From NCBI GenBank assembly GCA_036491035.1, contig DASXCU010000150.1, positions 18,759 to 82,758 on the forward strand: a DNA stretch of 64,000 nucleotides. Reading direction: 5' to 3'. This DNA is from Galbitalea sp036491035. GTDB lineage: Bacteria > Actinomycetota > Actinomycetes > Actinomycetales > Microbacteriaceae. The notes beneath the pieces were generated by a model. The model was not told the origin of the DNA. It searched no databases and saw nothing but the letters and a program-made list of their open reading frames with translations. Positions 53,558-62,935 of this stretch are shown here, in pieces. The translations under genes and the position numbers were made by a program. Positions within the stretch are counted from its first letter, which is position 1. Each line of letters starts with the position of its first letter.

Positions 53558-55477
53558 ATGGCTGACACGGTGAGCTACCGACCGAAGGCGGGGGAGATCC
53601 CGACCTCGCCCGGGGTCTACCGCTTCCGGGACTCGACCGGTCGCGTGCTGTACGTCGGCAAGGCGAAGAATCTCCGCTCCCGACTGAGCAACTACTTCGC
53701 CCCACTGCAGAACCTGCACCAGCGCACCCGCAGGATGGTCACGTCGGCCTCCTCGGTCGAGTGGACCGTCGTCGGCAACGAGTTCGAGGCACTGCAGCTG
53801 GAATTCACGTGGATCAACGAGTTCGACCCGCCCTTCAACGTTCAGTTCCGCGACGACAAGTCGTATCCATATCTCGCGATCACCCTCCAGGAGGATGTCC
53901 CGCGAGTGCTCGTGACCCGCAATCGGAAGATCGCGGGCGCCCGATATTTCGGACCGTACTCCCGGGTCTGGGCCATCCGAGAGACCGTGGATACCCTCCT
54001 GAAGGCGTTCCCGATGCGCAGCTGTACGGACACGACCTACCGCAGGGCGCAGCAGACCGGTCGACCGTGTCTTCTGGGAGATATCGGCAAGTGCGCTGCG
54101 CCGTGCGTCGGTCGAATCAGCAAGGAGGACCACAAGTCGATCGCCGTCGATTTCGCCTCCTTCATGTCGGGCAACGACTCGAAGTTCGTCGGTGAGCTCG
54201 AGAAGAAGATGCGGGCGGCCTCCGCGGACATGGACTACGAGGCGGCGGCGCGATACCGCGACCAGCTCGGCGCCATGAACAACGCGATGTCCCGCAACGT
54301 CGTCGTACTGTCCGAGGATATCGACACGGATATCTTCGGAATTGCGCACGACGAGCTGGCTGCAGCTGTCCAGCAGTTCATCGTTCGCGGAGGTCGCATC
54401 CGCGGTACGAAGAGCTGGGTCGTCGACAAGGAGCTCGACGTCGAACTGCCCGAGCTGGTCGAGACGGTGCTGCAGAACGCGTACAGCGCCGAGGATGCGC
54501 CACCGCGGGAAATCGTCGTGCCGGTGATTCCGGAGGACGCGGCCGAGCTGGAGCAGTGGCTCGCGAACCTGCGAATCGCGGGGAAGCTCAGCGCTACCAA
54601 GGTCTCGCTGAGGACGGCACAGCGCGGCGAGAAGGCCGCTCTCGCACTCACCGTGGCGACGAACGCGCAGAACGCCCTCGTGCTGTACAAGACGCGTCGC
54701 AGCGGCGACTTCACCGCACGATCCCAAGCGCTGTCCGACATCCAGGAGGCACTGGACATGCCGGACGCTCCGCTGCGGATGGAGTGCTACGACGTATCCC
54801 ACCTCAGCGGAACGAACATCGTCGCGTCCATGGTGGTGTTCGAGGACGGCCTGCCGAAAAAGGACCAGTACCGACGCTTCAGCATTCCGGACTCCACGGA
54901 CGACACGGAATCGATTTACCAGACGCTGACCCGACGGTTGGCCCACATCGACGACGACGGAACGCGAGCCGAAGAGCAAAGCGCCGAGCTTAATGCCGAC
55001 GCCGAGGAACCGGAGGAGATCGAGGGGCGCCCCCGACGCAGGTTCGCATACCGGCCGAACCTGCTCGTTGTCGACGGCGGACAACCGCAGGTTGCTGCGG
55101 CGAAGCGCGCCCTGGACGATGCGGGCATCACGGGAATCGCGCTCTGCGGGATCGCCAAGCGACTTGAGGAGATCTGGCTTCCGGACTCCGACTACCCGGT
55201 CATCCTTCCGCGCAACAGCGATGCACTCTTCATGATCCAGCGCATCCGTGACGAAGCGCACCGGTTCGCGATCACTTACCAGCGCCAGCGCCGCTCCAAC
55301 GACGTCACGTCGACGCTGTCCCAGATCCCAGGCCTCGGCCCGGCTCGGGTCAAGCAGCTCCTGAAGCACTTCGGGTCGGTCGCCCGACTTCGTGCCGCGA
55401 CGCCGGAGGCGATCACGGAGGTCAAGGGCGTCGGGGAAGTGCTCGCGCGCCAAATCTACGAGCGTCTTCGAGGCTAA
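53558..55477 (+). CDS. uvrC: Excinuclease ABC subunit C
   Basis: Makes both incisions in nucleotide excision repair. The 639-residue protein has the N-terminal GIY-YIG nuclease domain (PGVYRFRDSTGRVLYVGKAKNLRSRLSNYF split over about 20-50), the UVR domain (about 207-242), the second nuclease domain with MECYDVSHLSGTN and VVDGGQPQ, and C-terminal helix-hairpin-helix repeats (IPGLGPARVKQLLKHFG, VKGVGEVLA). A short acidic insert around residues 470-490 is a lineage variation. rapZ follows after 36 bases. Confidence 0.98.
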   Translation: MADTVSYRPKAGEIPTSPGVYRFRDSTGRVLYVGKAKNLRSRLSNYFAPLQNLHQRTRRMVTSASSVEWTVVGNEFEALQLEFTWINEFDPPFNVQFRDDKSYPYLAITLQEDVPRVLVTRNRKIAGARYFGPYSRVWAIRETVDTLLKAFPMRSCTDTTYRRAQQTGRPCLLGDIGKCAAPCVGRISKEDHKSIAVDFASFMSGNDSKFVGELEKKMRAASADMDYEAAARYRDQLGAMNNAMSRNVVVLSEDIDTDIFGIAHDELAAAVQQFIVRGGRIRGTKSWVVDKELDVELPELVETVLQNAYSAEDAPPREIVVPVIPEDAAELEQWLANLRIAGKLSATKVSLRTAQRGEKAALALTVATNAQNALVLYKTRRSGDFTARSQALSDIQEALDMPDAPLRMECYDVSHLSGTNIVASMVVFEDGLPKKDQYRRFSIPDSTDDTESIYQTLTRRLAHIDDDGTRAEEQSAELNADAEEPEEIEGRPRRRFAYRPNLLVVDGGQPQVAAAKRALDDAGITGIALCGIAKRLEEIWLPDSDYPVILPRNSDALFMIQRIRDEAHRFAITYQRQRRSNDVTSTLSQIPGLGPARVKQLLKHFGSVARLRAATPEAITEVKGVGEVLARQIYERLRG

Positions 55478-55513
55478 ACTGGCGTTTCACTTATCGCTTC
55501 AATCGAGGGCAGG

Positions 55514-56389
55514 ATGACCGAGGACAGCGAACGGCAGGAACTGCTCGTCGTGACCGGGATGTCCGGCGCTGGCCGCTCTACGGTGGGCAATGCGCTCGAG
55601 GACCTCGGCTGGTATGTCGTCGACAACCTGCCGCCGCAGATGCTGCGCCCCCTCGTCGACCTGTCCGAGCGGGCAAGCCGGTCCCTTCCGAAGATCGCCG
55701 CGATCGTCGACATCCGCGGTGGAAAGCTCTTCACCGACGTGCAGGAGGCGCTGCAGGAGCTGCGCGCCAGTGCCCGCGTTCGCGTCCTGTTCCTGGACGC
55801 GAATGACGCCGTGCTGGTGCGCCGATTCGAGCAGGTGCGCCGGCCGCATCCGCTTCAGGGTGACGGCACGCTGCTCGACGGCATCAGTGAGGAGCGCCGG
55901 CGGCTCGAGGCGTTGCGCGAGACGAGTGACATCGTGGTCGACACGTCGGAACTCAACATCCACCAGCTCTCCACCACAATCGCGGAGAAGTTCGCCGAGG
56001 CCGAGGCCCCGGGCGTTCGCGTTACCATCGTGAGCTTCGGGTTCAAGTACGGGCTTCCCGCGGACGCGGACCTGGTCGCCGACATGCGCTTCCTGCCGAA
56101 TCCATTCTGGATTCCCGAACTCAAGTCGCTGACCGGCCTCGACCCGGAGGTGAGCGCCTACGTTCTGGGCGGCGAGGGCGCCGAGGAATTCGTGGAGGCG
56201 TACGCCAAGGCGCTGTCTCCCGTGCTCGCCGGGTACCAACGCGAGAACAAGAGACACGCTACGATCGCCATTGGATGCACGGGTGGTAAGCATCGCTCAG
56301 TTGCTGTCGGAGAGAAACTGGCTTCGCTGTTGCGAGCCGAGCCCGGCGTCGCCGTCACCGTGAAGCATCGCGATCTCGGGCGCGAATAG
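55514..56389 (+). CDS. rapZ: RapZ-family nucleotide-binding protein (YvcJ)
   Basis: A 291-residue protein with P-loop GMSGAGRS (15-22) and the C-terminal RNA-binding-like domain with SFGFKYGLP, DMRFLPNPFW and IGCTGGKHRSV. In E. coli RapZ controls GlmZ RNA; in Gram-positives YvcJ has nucleotide-hydrolysing activity and the regulatory role is less clear. The uvrC-rapZ-whiA order is typical, though yvcK is usually found between rapZ and whiA and is absent here. Confidence 0.96.
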   Translation: MTEDSERQELLVVTGMSGAGRSTVGNALEDLGWYVVDNLPPQMLRPLVDLSERASRSLPKIAAIVDIRGGKLFTDVQEALQELRASARVRVLFLDANDAVLVRRFEQVRRPHPLQGDGTLLDGISEERRRLEALRETSDIVVDTSELNIHQLSTTIAEKFAEAEAPGVRVTIVSFGFKYGLPADADLVADMRFLPNPFWIPELKSLTGLDPEVSAYVLGGEGAEEFVEAYAKALSPVLAGYQRENKRHATIAIGCTGGKHRSVAVGEKLASLLRAEPGVAVTVKHRDLGRE

Positions 56390-56452
56390 TCCCGGCCCGT
56401 CGGCGAGCACTCGTCGCCCACACCAACTGAACGAAATGAAGAGGATTGCACT

Positions 56453-57430
56453 GTGGCACTGACCGCCGATGTCAAAGAGGAACTCGCGCGAATCGGCGTC
56501 AGCAAGACAACAGTCCGAGCGGCCGAACTCGCGACCATCCTCCGCTTCGCCGGCGGGCTCCACGTCATCTCGAACCGCATCGCGGTCGAGGCCGAGCTGG
56601 ACAGCCCGATTCTCGGTCGTCGCGTTCGCAAGGACCTCGCCGAGCTCTACGGCGTTCGCAGTGAGGTCGCCGTGGTCTCCGCCTCGGGCACCCGTCAGGC
56701 CAGCCACTATCTCGTGCGCGTCGTTGACGGGGGAGAGACGCTGGCCAGGCAGACGGGACTCCTGGATGCGCGTCGCCGCCCGATCCGTGGACTTCCCAAC
56801 CGCCTGACGACAGGATCCCGTGAGGAACTCGCTGCAGTCTGGCGCGGAGCATTCCTGGCCAGGGGCACGCTCACCGATCCGGGCCGCTCGGCCGCCCTCG
56901 AGGTGGTCTGCCCCGGGAACGAGGCCGCAATGGCGCTCGTAGGGGCTGCGGGACGACTTCACGTACCCGCGAAGGCTCGCGAGGTGCGTGGGGTACACCG
57001 CGTCGTCATTCGTGATGGCGAAGCCATCAGCGCGATGCTCGTCCTCATGGGTGCTGTGACCAGCGTTAGCGCGTGGGAAGAACTGCGCCAGCGGCGCGAG
57101 GTGCGCGCGACGGCCAATCGGCTGGTGAACTTCGACGACGCCAACCTTCGGCGCTCCGCCCAGGCCGCCGTCGCCGCCTGCTCGCGAGTCGAACGGGCTC
57201 TCGAGATCCTGGACGACGACGTTCCGCAGCACCTTCGCTATGCGGGCGACCTGCGCCTGCGTTTCCGCGACGCGAGCCTCGACGAACTCGGACATCACGC
57301 GGACCCGCCCATGACGAAGGACGCCGTCGCCGGTCGCATCCGCCGACTGCTCGCGATGGCCGACAAACGCGCCCAGGATCTCGGTATCCCCGGCACGGAT
57401 GCGAACCTTCCGCCCGATCTCGACGAGTAA
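56453..57430 (+). CDS. whiA: DNA-binding protein WhiA
   Basis: Transcription factor required for sporulation septation in Streptomyces and linked to division in other Gram-positives. The 325-residue protein has an N-terminal LAGLIDADG-like domain and a C-terminal helix-turn-helix (about 235-310; SLDELGHHADPPMTKDAVAGR). The start is GTG at 56453, after a modest AAGAGGA ribosome site. This organism is unlikely to sporulate, so a division role is more plausible. Confidence 0.97.
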   Translation: MALTADVKEELARIGVSKTTVRAAELATILRFAGGLHVISNRIAVEAELDSPILGRRVRKDLAELYGVRSEVAVVSASGTRQASHYLVRVVDGGETLARQTGLLDARRRPIRGLPNRLTTGSREELAAVWRGAFLARGTLTDPGRSAALEVVCPGNEAAMALVGAAGRLHVPAKAREVRGVHRVVIRDGEAISAMLVLMGAVTSVSAWEELRQRREVRATANRLVNFDDANLRRSAQAAVAACSRVERALEILDDDVPQHLRYAGDLRLRFRDASLDELGHHADPPMTKDAVAGRIRRLLAMADKRAQDLGIPGTDANLPPDLDE

Positions 57431-57440
57431 AACCCTCCGA

Positions 57441-57465
57441 GGATGCTCCTAACTGGGAAGCATCC
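57441..57465 (+). terminator. Hairpin after whiA (weak terminator candidate)
   Basis: GGATGCT (57441-57447) pairs with AGCATCC (57459-57465) across an 11-base loop, ten bases after the whiA stop. No T-run follows, so it may only partly terminate. Confidence 0.4.
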
Positions 57466-57489
57466 GAAAGCGCGCTGGGTTGTCGTAGA

Positions 57490-57495
57490 TAGACT
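57490..57495 (+). promoter_or_regulatory. Candidate -10 of the sodA promoter
   Basis: TAGACT here would start a transcript near 57502, giving a leader of about 56 bases. A ribosome site TAGGAGA lies at 57546-57552, before the sodA ATG. Confidence 0.45.
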
Positions 57496-57557
57496 GAACA
57501 GGTCACCCCCGGCTCGACGAATTCGCGCTGTCTGGGGCAATTTGCTAGGAGAATTCG

Positions 57558-58184
57558 ATGGCTGAGTACACACTTCCTGATCTTCCTTACGACTACGCAG
57601 CGCTCGAGCCGCACATCAGCGCTCGCATCATGGAGCTGCATCACGACAAGCACCATGCGGTCTATGTCGCCGGAGCGAACACCGCTCTCGCGAAGCTCGC
57701 GGAGGCGCGCGATGGGGGCGATTTCGCGAACATCCCGAAGCTCGAGAAGGACCTCGCGTTCCACCTCGGTGGCCACATCAACCACTCCATTTTCTGGAAG
57801 AACCTCTCGCCGGACGGCGGCGACAAGCCCACCGGCGAGCTGGCCGCGGCGATCGATGACAACTTCGGCTCGTTCGACAAGTTCGTCGCCCACTTCTCCG
57901 CCGCAGCAACGAGCCTCCAGGGCTCCGGCTGGGCAGTTCTGTCCTGGGATGCCGTCGGCAAGCAGCTGCTCATCCAGCAGATGTACGACCAGCAGGGCAA
58001 CACCGCGCTCGGTACCATTCCCGTGCTGCAGCTCGACATGTGGGAGCACGCCTTCTACCTCGACTACGTAAACGTGAAGGCCGACTACGTCAAAGCGTTC
58101 TGGAACATCGCGAACTGGGCGGATGCGTCGGCCCGCTTCGAAGCGGCGCGCGCCGGTGCCGGTGCGCTACTGCTACTCTCGTAA
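57558..58184 (+). CDS. sodA: Superoxide dismutase (Mn/Fe type)
   Basis: Dismutates superoxide in the cytosol. The 208-residue protein has the metal ligands in ELHHDKHHAVYV (first His), GGHINHSIFW (second), and DMWEHAFYLDY (Asp and third His). Metal preference cannot be settled by eye; actinobacterial members are often manganese enzymes. It lies between whiA and gap, where sod is not a usual resident, and has its own promoter-like element and terminator. Confidence 0.97.
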   Translation: MAEYTLPDLPYDYAALEPHISARIMELHHDKHHAVYVAGANTALAKLAEARDGGDFANIPKLEKDLAFHLGGHINHSIFWKNLSPDGGDKPTGELAAAIDDNFGSFDKFVAHFSAAATSLQGSGWAVLSWDAVGKQLLIQQMYDQQGNTALGTIPVLQLDMWEHAFYLDYVNVKADYVKAFWNIANWADASARFEAARAGAGALLLLS

Positions 58185-58192
58185 AGGCATTG

Positions 58193-58244
58193 TGGCCGGG
58201 GTAATTCGCATACTGCGGGTGCCCCGGCCACGCCTCGTTTTCCC
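58193..58244 (+). terminator. Intrinsic terminator of sodA
   Basis: GTGGCCGGGG (58193-58202) pairs perfectly with CCCCGGCCAC (58223-58232), a ten-base stem with a 20-base loop, followed by GCCTCGTTTTCC. It cleanly separates sodA from the glycolytic genes. Confidence 0.9.
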
Positions 58245-58301
58245 TCTACCACCACAACCCACGCGCCTGGTTTCTGGGGCGCACGATCAGCAGGAGTTTC
58301 A

Positions 58302-59309
58302 TTGAGCGTCAAGATCGGCATCAACGGATTCGGCCGCATCGGCCGCAACTTCTTCCGCGCGGCTCTCGAAAAGGGCAGCGACCTCGAGATCGTCGCGGTC
58401 AACGACCTCGACAGCCCGGCCGCCCTGGCTCACCTGCTCAAATACGACACCGTCGCCGGCCGACTGAACGCAAAGGTCGAGGTCGACGGTGACTCCATCG
58501 TCGTCAACGGCAAGGCGATCAAGGTCCTCGCGGAGCGTAATCCGGCTGAGCTGCCCTGGGGCGAGCTGGGCGTGGAGATCGTTGTGGAGTCCACCGGGCG
58601 TTTCACGAAGTCTGTGGACGCCCGCCAGCACATCACGGCCGGCGCGAAGAAGGTCGTCATCTCGGCTCCCGCGACCGGTGACGACGTCGCCACGCTGGTG
58701 CTCGGTGTAAACGAGGGCACATACGACTCGTCCACCCACGACATCATCTCGAACGCGTCCTGCACCACGAACTGCCTCGCGCCGCTCGCCAAGGTGTTCC
58801 TGGACACATTCGGTATCGAGCGTGGATTCATGACGACGGTCCACGCGTACACGGCGGACCAGAACCTGCAGGACGGTCCGCACAGCGACTGGCGTCGTGC
58901 CCGCGCCGCGGCGCAGAACATCATCCCGACCTCGACGGGGGCTGCGAAGGCTCTTGGCCTCGTCATCCCGGAGCTCGCCGGCAAGCTGGACGGCTACGCG
59001 CTTCGCGTTCCCGTCATCACCGGCTCGATCACCGACCTCACCATCGAGACCAGCTCGACCGTGACCGTCGCCGAGATCAACGCCGCGTACAAGGCTGCCG
59101 CTGAGGGACCGCTCAAGGGCATCCTCAAGTACACCGAGGACGAGATCGTCTCGAGCGACATCCAGGGCGACCCGCACTCGTCGATCTTCGACGCCGGCCT
59201 GACCAAGGTCATCGGCAGCCAGGTCAAGGTCGCGTCGTGGTACGACAACGAGTGGGGTTACTCGAACCGCCTCGTCGACATCACCGAGTACGTCGCCGGC
59301 AAACTGTAG
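58302..59309 (+). CDS. gap: Glyceraldehyde-3-phosphate dehydrogenase
   Basis: Oxidises glyceraldehyde 3-phosphate to 1,3-bisphosphoglycerate with NAD. The 335-residue protein begins VKIGINGFGRIGRNFF; the catalytic cysteine is C154 in ISNASCTTNCLAP. The start is TTG at 58302, following CAGGAG at good spacing; no ATG or GTG fits better. It is the first gene of gap-pgk-tpiA. Confidence 0.98.
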   Translation: MSVKIGINGFGRIGRNFFRAALEKGSDLEIVAVNDLDSPAALAHLLKYDTVAGRLNAKVEVDGDSIVVNGKAIKVLAERNPAELPWGELGVEIVVESTGRFTKSVDARQHITAGAKKVVISAPATGDDVATLVLGVNEGTYDSSTHDIISNASCTTNCLAPLAKVFLDTFGIERGFMTTVHAYTADQNLQDGPHSDWRRARAAAQNIIPTSTGAAKALGLVIPELAGKLDGYALRVPVITGSITDLTIETSSTVTVAEINAAYKAAAEGPLKGILKYTEDEIVSSDIQGDPHSSIFDAGLTKVIGSQVKVASWYDNEWGYSNRLVDITEYVAGKL

Positions 59310-59317
59310 GGGCCGTC

Positions 59318-60538
59318 TTGGCACTCCGTACGCTTTCTTCTCTCGGAGACCTGTCGGGCAAGACCGTCATCGTCCGCTGTGACCTGAACGTTCCGTTGAA
59401 GAACGGGCAGATCACGGACGATGGGCGGATTCGGGCCTCGCTGGCGACCCTGAATACGCTGTTGAACGGCGATGCGAAACTCGTCGTGATCTCGCATCTC
59501 GGGCGTCCGGAGGGTAAGCCCGAACAGAAGTACAGCCTCGCGCCGGTCGCCCAGCGATTGCACGAGCTTCTCGGCCGTCCCGTCGCGTTCGCGACCGACA
59601 CCATTGGATCGTCCGCGCAGGAGGCCGTCGACGGTCTCGACCGCGAGGGCGTCGTCGTGCTCGAGAATCTTCGGTTCAACGAGGGTGAGACCAGCAAGGA
59701 CGAGCAGGAGCGCAGAGACTTCGCGAAGAAGCTCGCCCGATTTGGCGACGCGTTCGTCTCTGATGGATTCGGCGTCGTCCACCGCAAGCAGGCCAGCGTG
59801 TACGAACTGGCCGAGGAGTTGCCGAGCTCGGCGGGACTGCTGATCGAACAGGAACTCGACGTTCTCGAGCGCCTCACGAGTACGCCTGAGGCCCCATACA
59901 CGGTTGTTCTCGGCGGTTCGAAGGTCTCGGACAAGCTCGACGTCATCGGTGCACTCCTTCCCCGTGTGAACCGCCTCCTGATCGGCGGCGGAATGCTCTT
60001 CACCTTCCTCGTCGCCCAGGGCTACAAGGTGGGCGGGAGCCTGCTGGAGACCGATCAGGTCGACACGGTCAAGGGCTACCTCGAGAAGGCGACGGAGCTC
60101 GGAGTCGAGATCGTGCTCCCCACAGACATCGTCGTTGCCGAGAAGTTCGGTGGAGACGCTCGCCACGTCGTTGCGGCCGCCGACGCGATCGAAGACACCG
60201 AATTCGGAGCCGGGGGTCTTGGCCTCGACATCGGACCGGACACGTCCAGGAATTTCGCCTCGATCATCGAGAGCTCGAAGACCGTATTCTGGAACGGCCC
60301 GATGGGCGTCTTCGAGCTCCCGCCGTTCGCCGCGGGAACCCGGGCGATCGCCGAGGCCCTGACCAGGGTGGATGGCCTCGCGGTCGTCGGCGGCGGGGAC
60401 TCCGCAGCCGCGGTGCGGGAACTCGGTTTCTCTGACGACCAGTTCGGACACATTTCCACCGGGGGCGGTGCGAGCCTCGAGTTCCTCGAAGGCAAGAAGC
60501 TCCCAGGCCTCGAAGTACTCGGATGGCAGGGCAACTGA
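59318..60538 (+). CDS. pgk: Phosphoglycerate kinase
   Basis: Makes ATP from 1,3-bisphosphoglycerate. The 406-residue monomer has the conserved VIVRCDLNVPLKNG near the N-terminus, LSHLGRP-type VISHLGRPEG, and GGGDSAAAV in the nucleotide site. TTG at 59318 is chosen because it follows a TAGGGG ribosome site and gives the family N-terminus; the frame remains open upstream into gap. It overlaps tpiA by one base (TGATG). Confidence 0.97.
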   Translation: MALRTLSSLGDLSGKTVIVRCDLNVPLKNGQITDDGRIRASLATLNTLLNGDAKLVVISHLGRPEGKPEQKYSLAPVAQRLHELLGRPVAFATDTIGSSAQEAVDGLDREGVVVLENLRFNEGETSKDEQERRDFAKKLARFGDAFVSDGFGVVHRKQASVYELAEELPSSAGLLIEQELDVLERLTSTPEAPYTVVLGGSKVSDKLDVIGALLPRVNRLLIGGGMLFTFLVAQGYKVGGSLLETDQVDTVKGYLEKATELGVEIVLPTDIVVAEKFGGDARHVVAAADAIEDTEFGAGGLGLDIGPDTSRNFASIIESSKTVFWNGPMGVFELPPFAAGTRAIAEALTRVDGLAVVGGGDSAAAVRELGFSDDQFGHISTGGGASLEFLEGKKLPGLEVLGWQGN

Positions 60539-61338
60539 TGGCGTCGAACAACCAGAGCGAACGCATCCCGTTCATCGCTGGCAACTGGAAGATGAACCTC
60601 GACCATCTGCAGTCGATCGCGTTCGTGCAGAAGCTGGCGTGGAGCCTCAAGGACGCACGGCACGATTATTCGGTCACCGAGGTCGCCGTATTCCCACCGT
60701 TCACCGACCTGCGTTCCGTTCAGACCCTGATCTCCGCGGACAAGATCGAACTCGGATTCGGGGCACAGGATGTCTCGGCGCACCCGAACGGCGCGTACAC
60801 GGGCGAGATCTCGGCCGAGTTTCTGAAGGCTCTCGACGTGCAGTACGTGATCATCGGTCATTCGGAGCGTCGGCAGTACCACCACGAGAACGACGAGCAC
60901 ATCGCCGAGAAGGTCGCGATCGCGCTGAAGAACGGGCTCGTGCCGGTCATCTGCGTCGGTGAGACGGCAGAGGACCTCGACCTCTATGGTCCGAGTGCCG
61001 TTCCGGTTCAGCAGCTGCACGGTGCGCTCGCTCTGGCTGGCGGTGCCACCAACATCGTGGTCGCATACGAGCCGGTCTGGGCGATCGGATCCGGGCAGGC
61101 GGCGACGCCGGAGCAGGCCGAGCAGGTTGCCGAGCAGTTGCGGTACGTGATCGCCGAGGTGCTCGGCGGCGAGGTCGCCGACGCGACGCGCATCCTGTAC
61201 GGAGGCTCCGTGAAGTCGACCAATATCGCCGGTTTCCTGCGCCAGCCGAACGTCGACGGCGCGCTGGTTGGGGGAGCGAGCCTCGACATCAACGAGTTCG
61301 CTTCCATCGCGCAGTTCCGCAAGCACGTCGGAACCTAG
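60538..61338 (+). CDS. tpiA: Triosephosphate isomerase
   Basis: Interconverts dihydroxyacetone phosphate and glyceraldehyde 3-phosphate. The 266-residue TIM barrel has GNWKMN (catalytic Lys), IIGHSERR (catalytic His), and AYEPVWAIGSG (catalytic Glu). ATG at 60538 overlaps the pgk stop by one base; an earlier in-frame ATG would add five residues inside pgk and is less likely. Confidence 0.97.
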   Translation: MASNNQSERIPFIAGNWKMNLDHLQSIAFVQKLAWSLKDARHDYSVTEVAVFPPFTDLRSVQTLISADKIELGFGAQDVSAHPNGAYTGEISAEFLKALDVQYVIIGHSERRQYHHENDEHIAEKVAIALKNGLVPVICVGETAEDLDLYGPSAVPVQQLHGALALAGGATNIVVAYEPVWAIGSGQAATPEQAEQVAEQLRYVIAEVLGGEVADATRILYGGSVKSTNIAGFLRQPNVDGALVGGASLDINEFASIAQFRKHVGT

Positions 61339-61367
61339 AAGCACGCGGCGTCCTGCCGTCTATCAGT

Positions 61368-61373
61368 TATGCT
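61368..61373 (+). promoter_or_regulatory. Candidate -10 for secG
   Basis: TATGCT lies in the tpiA-secG gap, 36 bases before the secG GTG. A transcript would carry a leader of about 30 bases with GAAAGG near its end. Confidence 0.35.
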
Positions 61374-61409
61374 TACCTCTGGCCTTCTGGCCGTGCTGAA
61401 AGGTTTGTT

Positions 61410-61655
61410 GTGGCAATTCTCCAGGTCGTACTGCAGGTCATCCTCGGGCTCGCGAGCCTTCTGCTGACCCTGCTCATCCTCCTGCACCGCGGACGCGGTG
61501 GCGGTCTCTCCGACATGTTCGGCGGTGGCGTCACCTCCAACCTCGGTGCCTCGGGAGTCGCGGAGCGCAACCTCAACCGAATCACGGTCATCCTGTGCCT
61601 GGTCTGGATCACGTGCATTATCGTGCTCGGACTGATTCTCAAGTTCTCGAGCTAA
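61410..61655 (+). CDS. secG: Protein translocase subunit SecG
   Basis: Accessory subunit of the SecYEG channel. The 81-residue protein has two membrane segments (about 3-22 and 58-78) linked by the conserved loop HRGRGGGLSDMFGGGV. GTG at 61410 follows GAAAGG. It has its usual place after tpiA. Confidence 0.96.
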   Translation: MAILQVVLQVILGLASLLLTLLILLHRGRGGGLSDMFGGGVTSNLGASGVAERNLNRITVILCLVWITCIIVLGLILKFSS

Positions 61656-61709
61656 CCCGCCCGGTTCTGGTCCCCATCCCGCAACATTCTGGTTCGAAAG
61701 TGAGTCCCC

Positions 61710-62072
61710 GTGGCTTCAGGCGGTAGTGCTATTCGCGGTTCTCGTGTCGGAGCTGGCCCAATGGGCGAGCAGGATCGTGGCTTCCACGCGGAGCGCATCC
61801 AGATTTCGTACTGGGACGAACTCGGCAACGAGACCGTGCGCAACTTCGCGGCGAACCTGCCGGAGGAGGAGATCCCGGACATCATCGACTCGCCCTCGAC
61901 GGGACTGCCCGCCGGTCGCGACCGCGAGAACCCGCCGTCGGTGGCCAAGCTCGAGCCCTACAAGACTCACCTTGCCTACGTGAAGGAGCGCCGCACCGAG
62001 AAGGAAGCGGCCGAGCTCCTCGAGGAGGCTCTCGAGCAGTTGCGTGCTCGCCGCGGCAAGGTCACGAACTAG
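61710..62072 (+). CDS. rbpA: RNA polymerase-binding protein RbpA
   Basis: Actinobacterial transcription factor that binds principal sigma factors and the beta' subunit and stabilises the open complex. The 120-residue protein has the N-terminal GSAIRGSRVGAGP tail, a small core with FHAERIQISYWDELGNE, and a helical C-terminal sigma-interaction domain. GAAAGTGAG upstream serves as ribosome site for the GTG. The gene marks the window as actinobacterial. Confidence 0.97.
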   Translation: MASGGSAIRGSRVGAGPMGEQDRGFHAERIQISYWDELGNETVRNFAANLPEEEIPDIIDSPSTGLPAGRDRENPPSVAKLEPYKTHLAYVKERRTEKEAAELLEEALEQLRARRGKVTN

Positions 62073-62112
62073 TCCCGTCGCACTAATTGGGCCCACGCTC
62101 CGCAGCCCGGCG

Positions 62113-62127
62113 GATCGCGAAGCGATC
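62113..62127. terminator. Small hairpin between convergent rbpA and pgl
   Basis: GATCGC-GAA-GCGATC is a six-base stem that could end transcription from both sides. There is no T-run, so this is tentative. Confidence 0.35.
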
Positions 62128-62137
62128 TGGGGGCGGC

Positions 62138-62935
62138 TCAGTGGGGATCGTCTTCTGCGGTCCAGTAGGTGTCCGGCGTGATGAGGTTTCCGGGGACTTC
62201 GGCCGCCGCATCCTGATCGACCAGGAATTTGGTGCTGCGACGTCCACGGGCACCGGACACCGGCACCTCGAATACGCTCGCGTCGGCAAGCGCCAGCCCG
62301 AGGGCTGAGGCCTTGTCGGCACCGGCGAGCATGAGCCAGACCCGCTCGGATGAGTTGATCACCGGCAGGGTCAGGCTGAGTCGTTCGGGCGGCGGTTTCG
62401 GTGAGTTGCGCACCGGGATCACCGTGAGTTTTTCCTCACGGATGCCCGTCCGCTCGGGAAAGAGCGACGCGATGTGGCCGTCCGGACCGACACCGAGGAA
62501 CGTGATGTCGAACGACGGATAGTCCGCGCCCTCGGCCGCGAAGCCACGAAGTTCGGCGGCGTACGCTTCCGCTGCCTCATCGAGCGACAGCTCGCCGTCG
62601 GAGGCGGGAAACGGATGCACTCGCTCGTCATCGACGGCGATGTGCGCGAGGAGTGCTTCGCGGGCCTGTGTCTCATTGCGCTCGGGATCGGCGTCGGGCA
62701 GCCAGCGCTCGTCGCCCCACCAGATGTTGACCCGGGACCAGTCGACGCTGTCCCGGTTCGGAGAGGCGTTCACGGCAGCGAGCGACGCGGAGCCCATTGT
62801 GCCGCCGGTCAGGACGATCGTCGCTTCTCCGCGAGCCTTGATGAACTTCGCCAGCTTGGCCAGCAGGCGCTCGGCAATGGTGTCGGCCAGGGTCTGCTTG
62901 TCGGGGTAAACAAACACCCGACGTTCGGAGGTCAC
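62138..62935 (-). CDS. pgl: 6-phosphogluconolactonase
   Basis: Hydrolyses 6-phosphogluconolactone in the oxidative pentose phosphate pathway. The 265-residue protein of the NagB/Pgl family has LTGGTMGSASLAAV, WWGDERWLPDADPERN and GVGPDGHIASLFP. GTG at 62935 overlaps the opcA end by four bases. It is the last gene of a minus-strand zwf-opcA-pgl operon. Confidence 0.96.
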   Translation of the reverse strand: MTSERRVFVYPDKQTLADTIAERLLAKLAKFIKARGEATIVLTGGTMGSASLAAVNASPNRDSVDWSRVNIWWGDERWLPDADPERNETQAREALLAHIAVDDERVHPFPASDGELSLDEAAEAYAAELRGFAAEGADYPSFDITFLGVGPDGHIASLFPERTGIREEKLTVIPVRNSPKPPPERLSLTLPVINSSERVWLMLAGADKASALGLALADASVFEVPVSGARGRRSTKFLVDQDAAAEVPGNLITPDTYWTAEDDPH

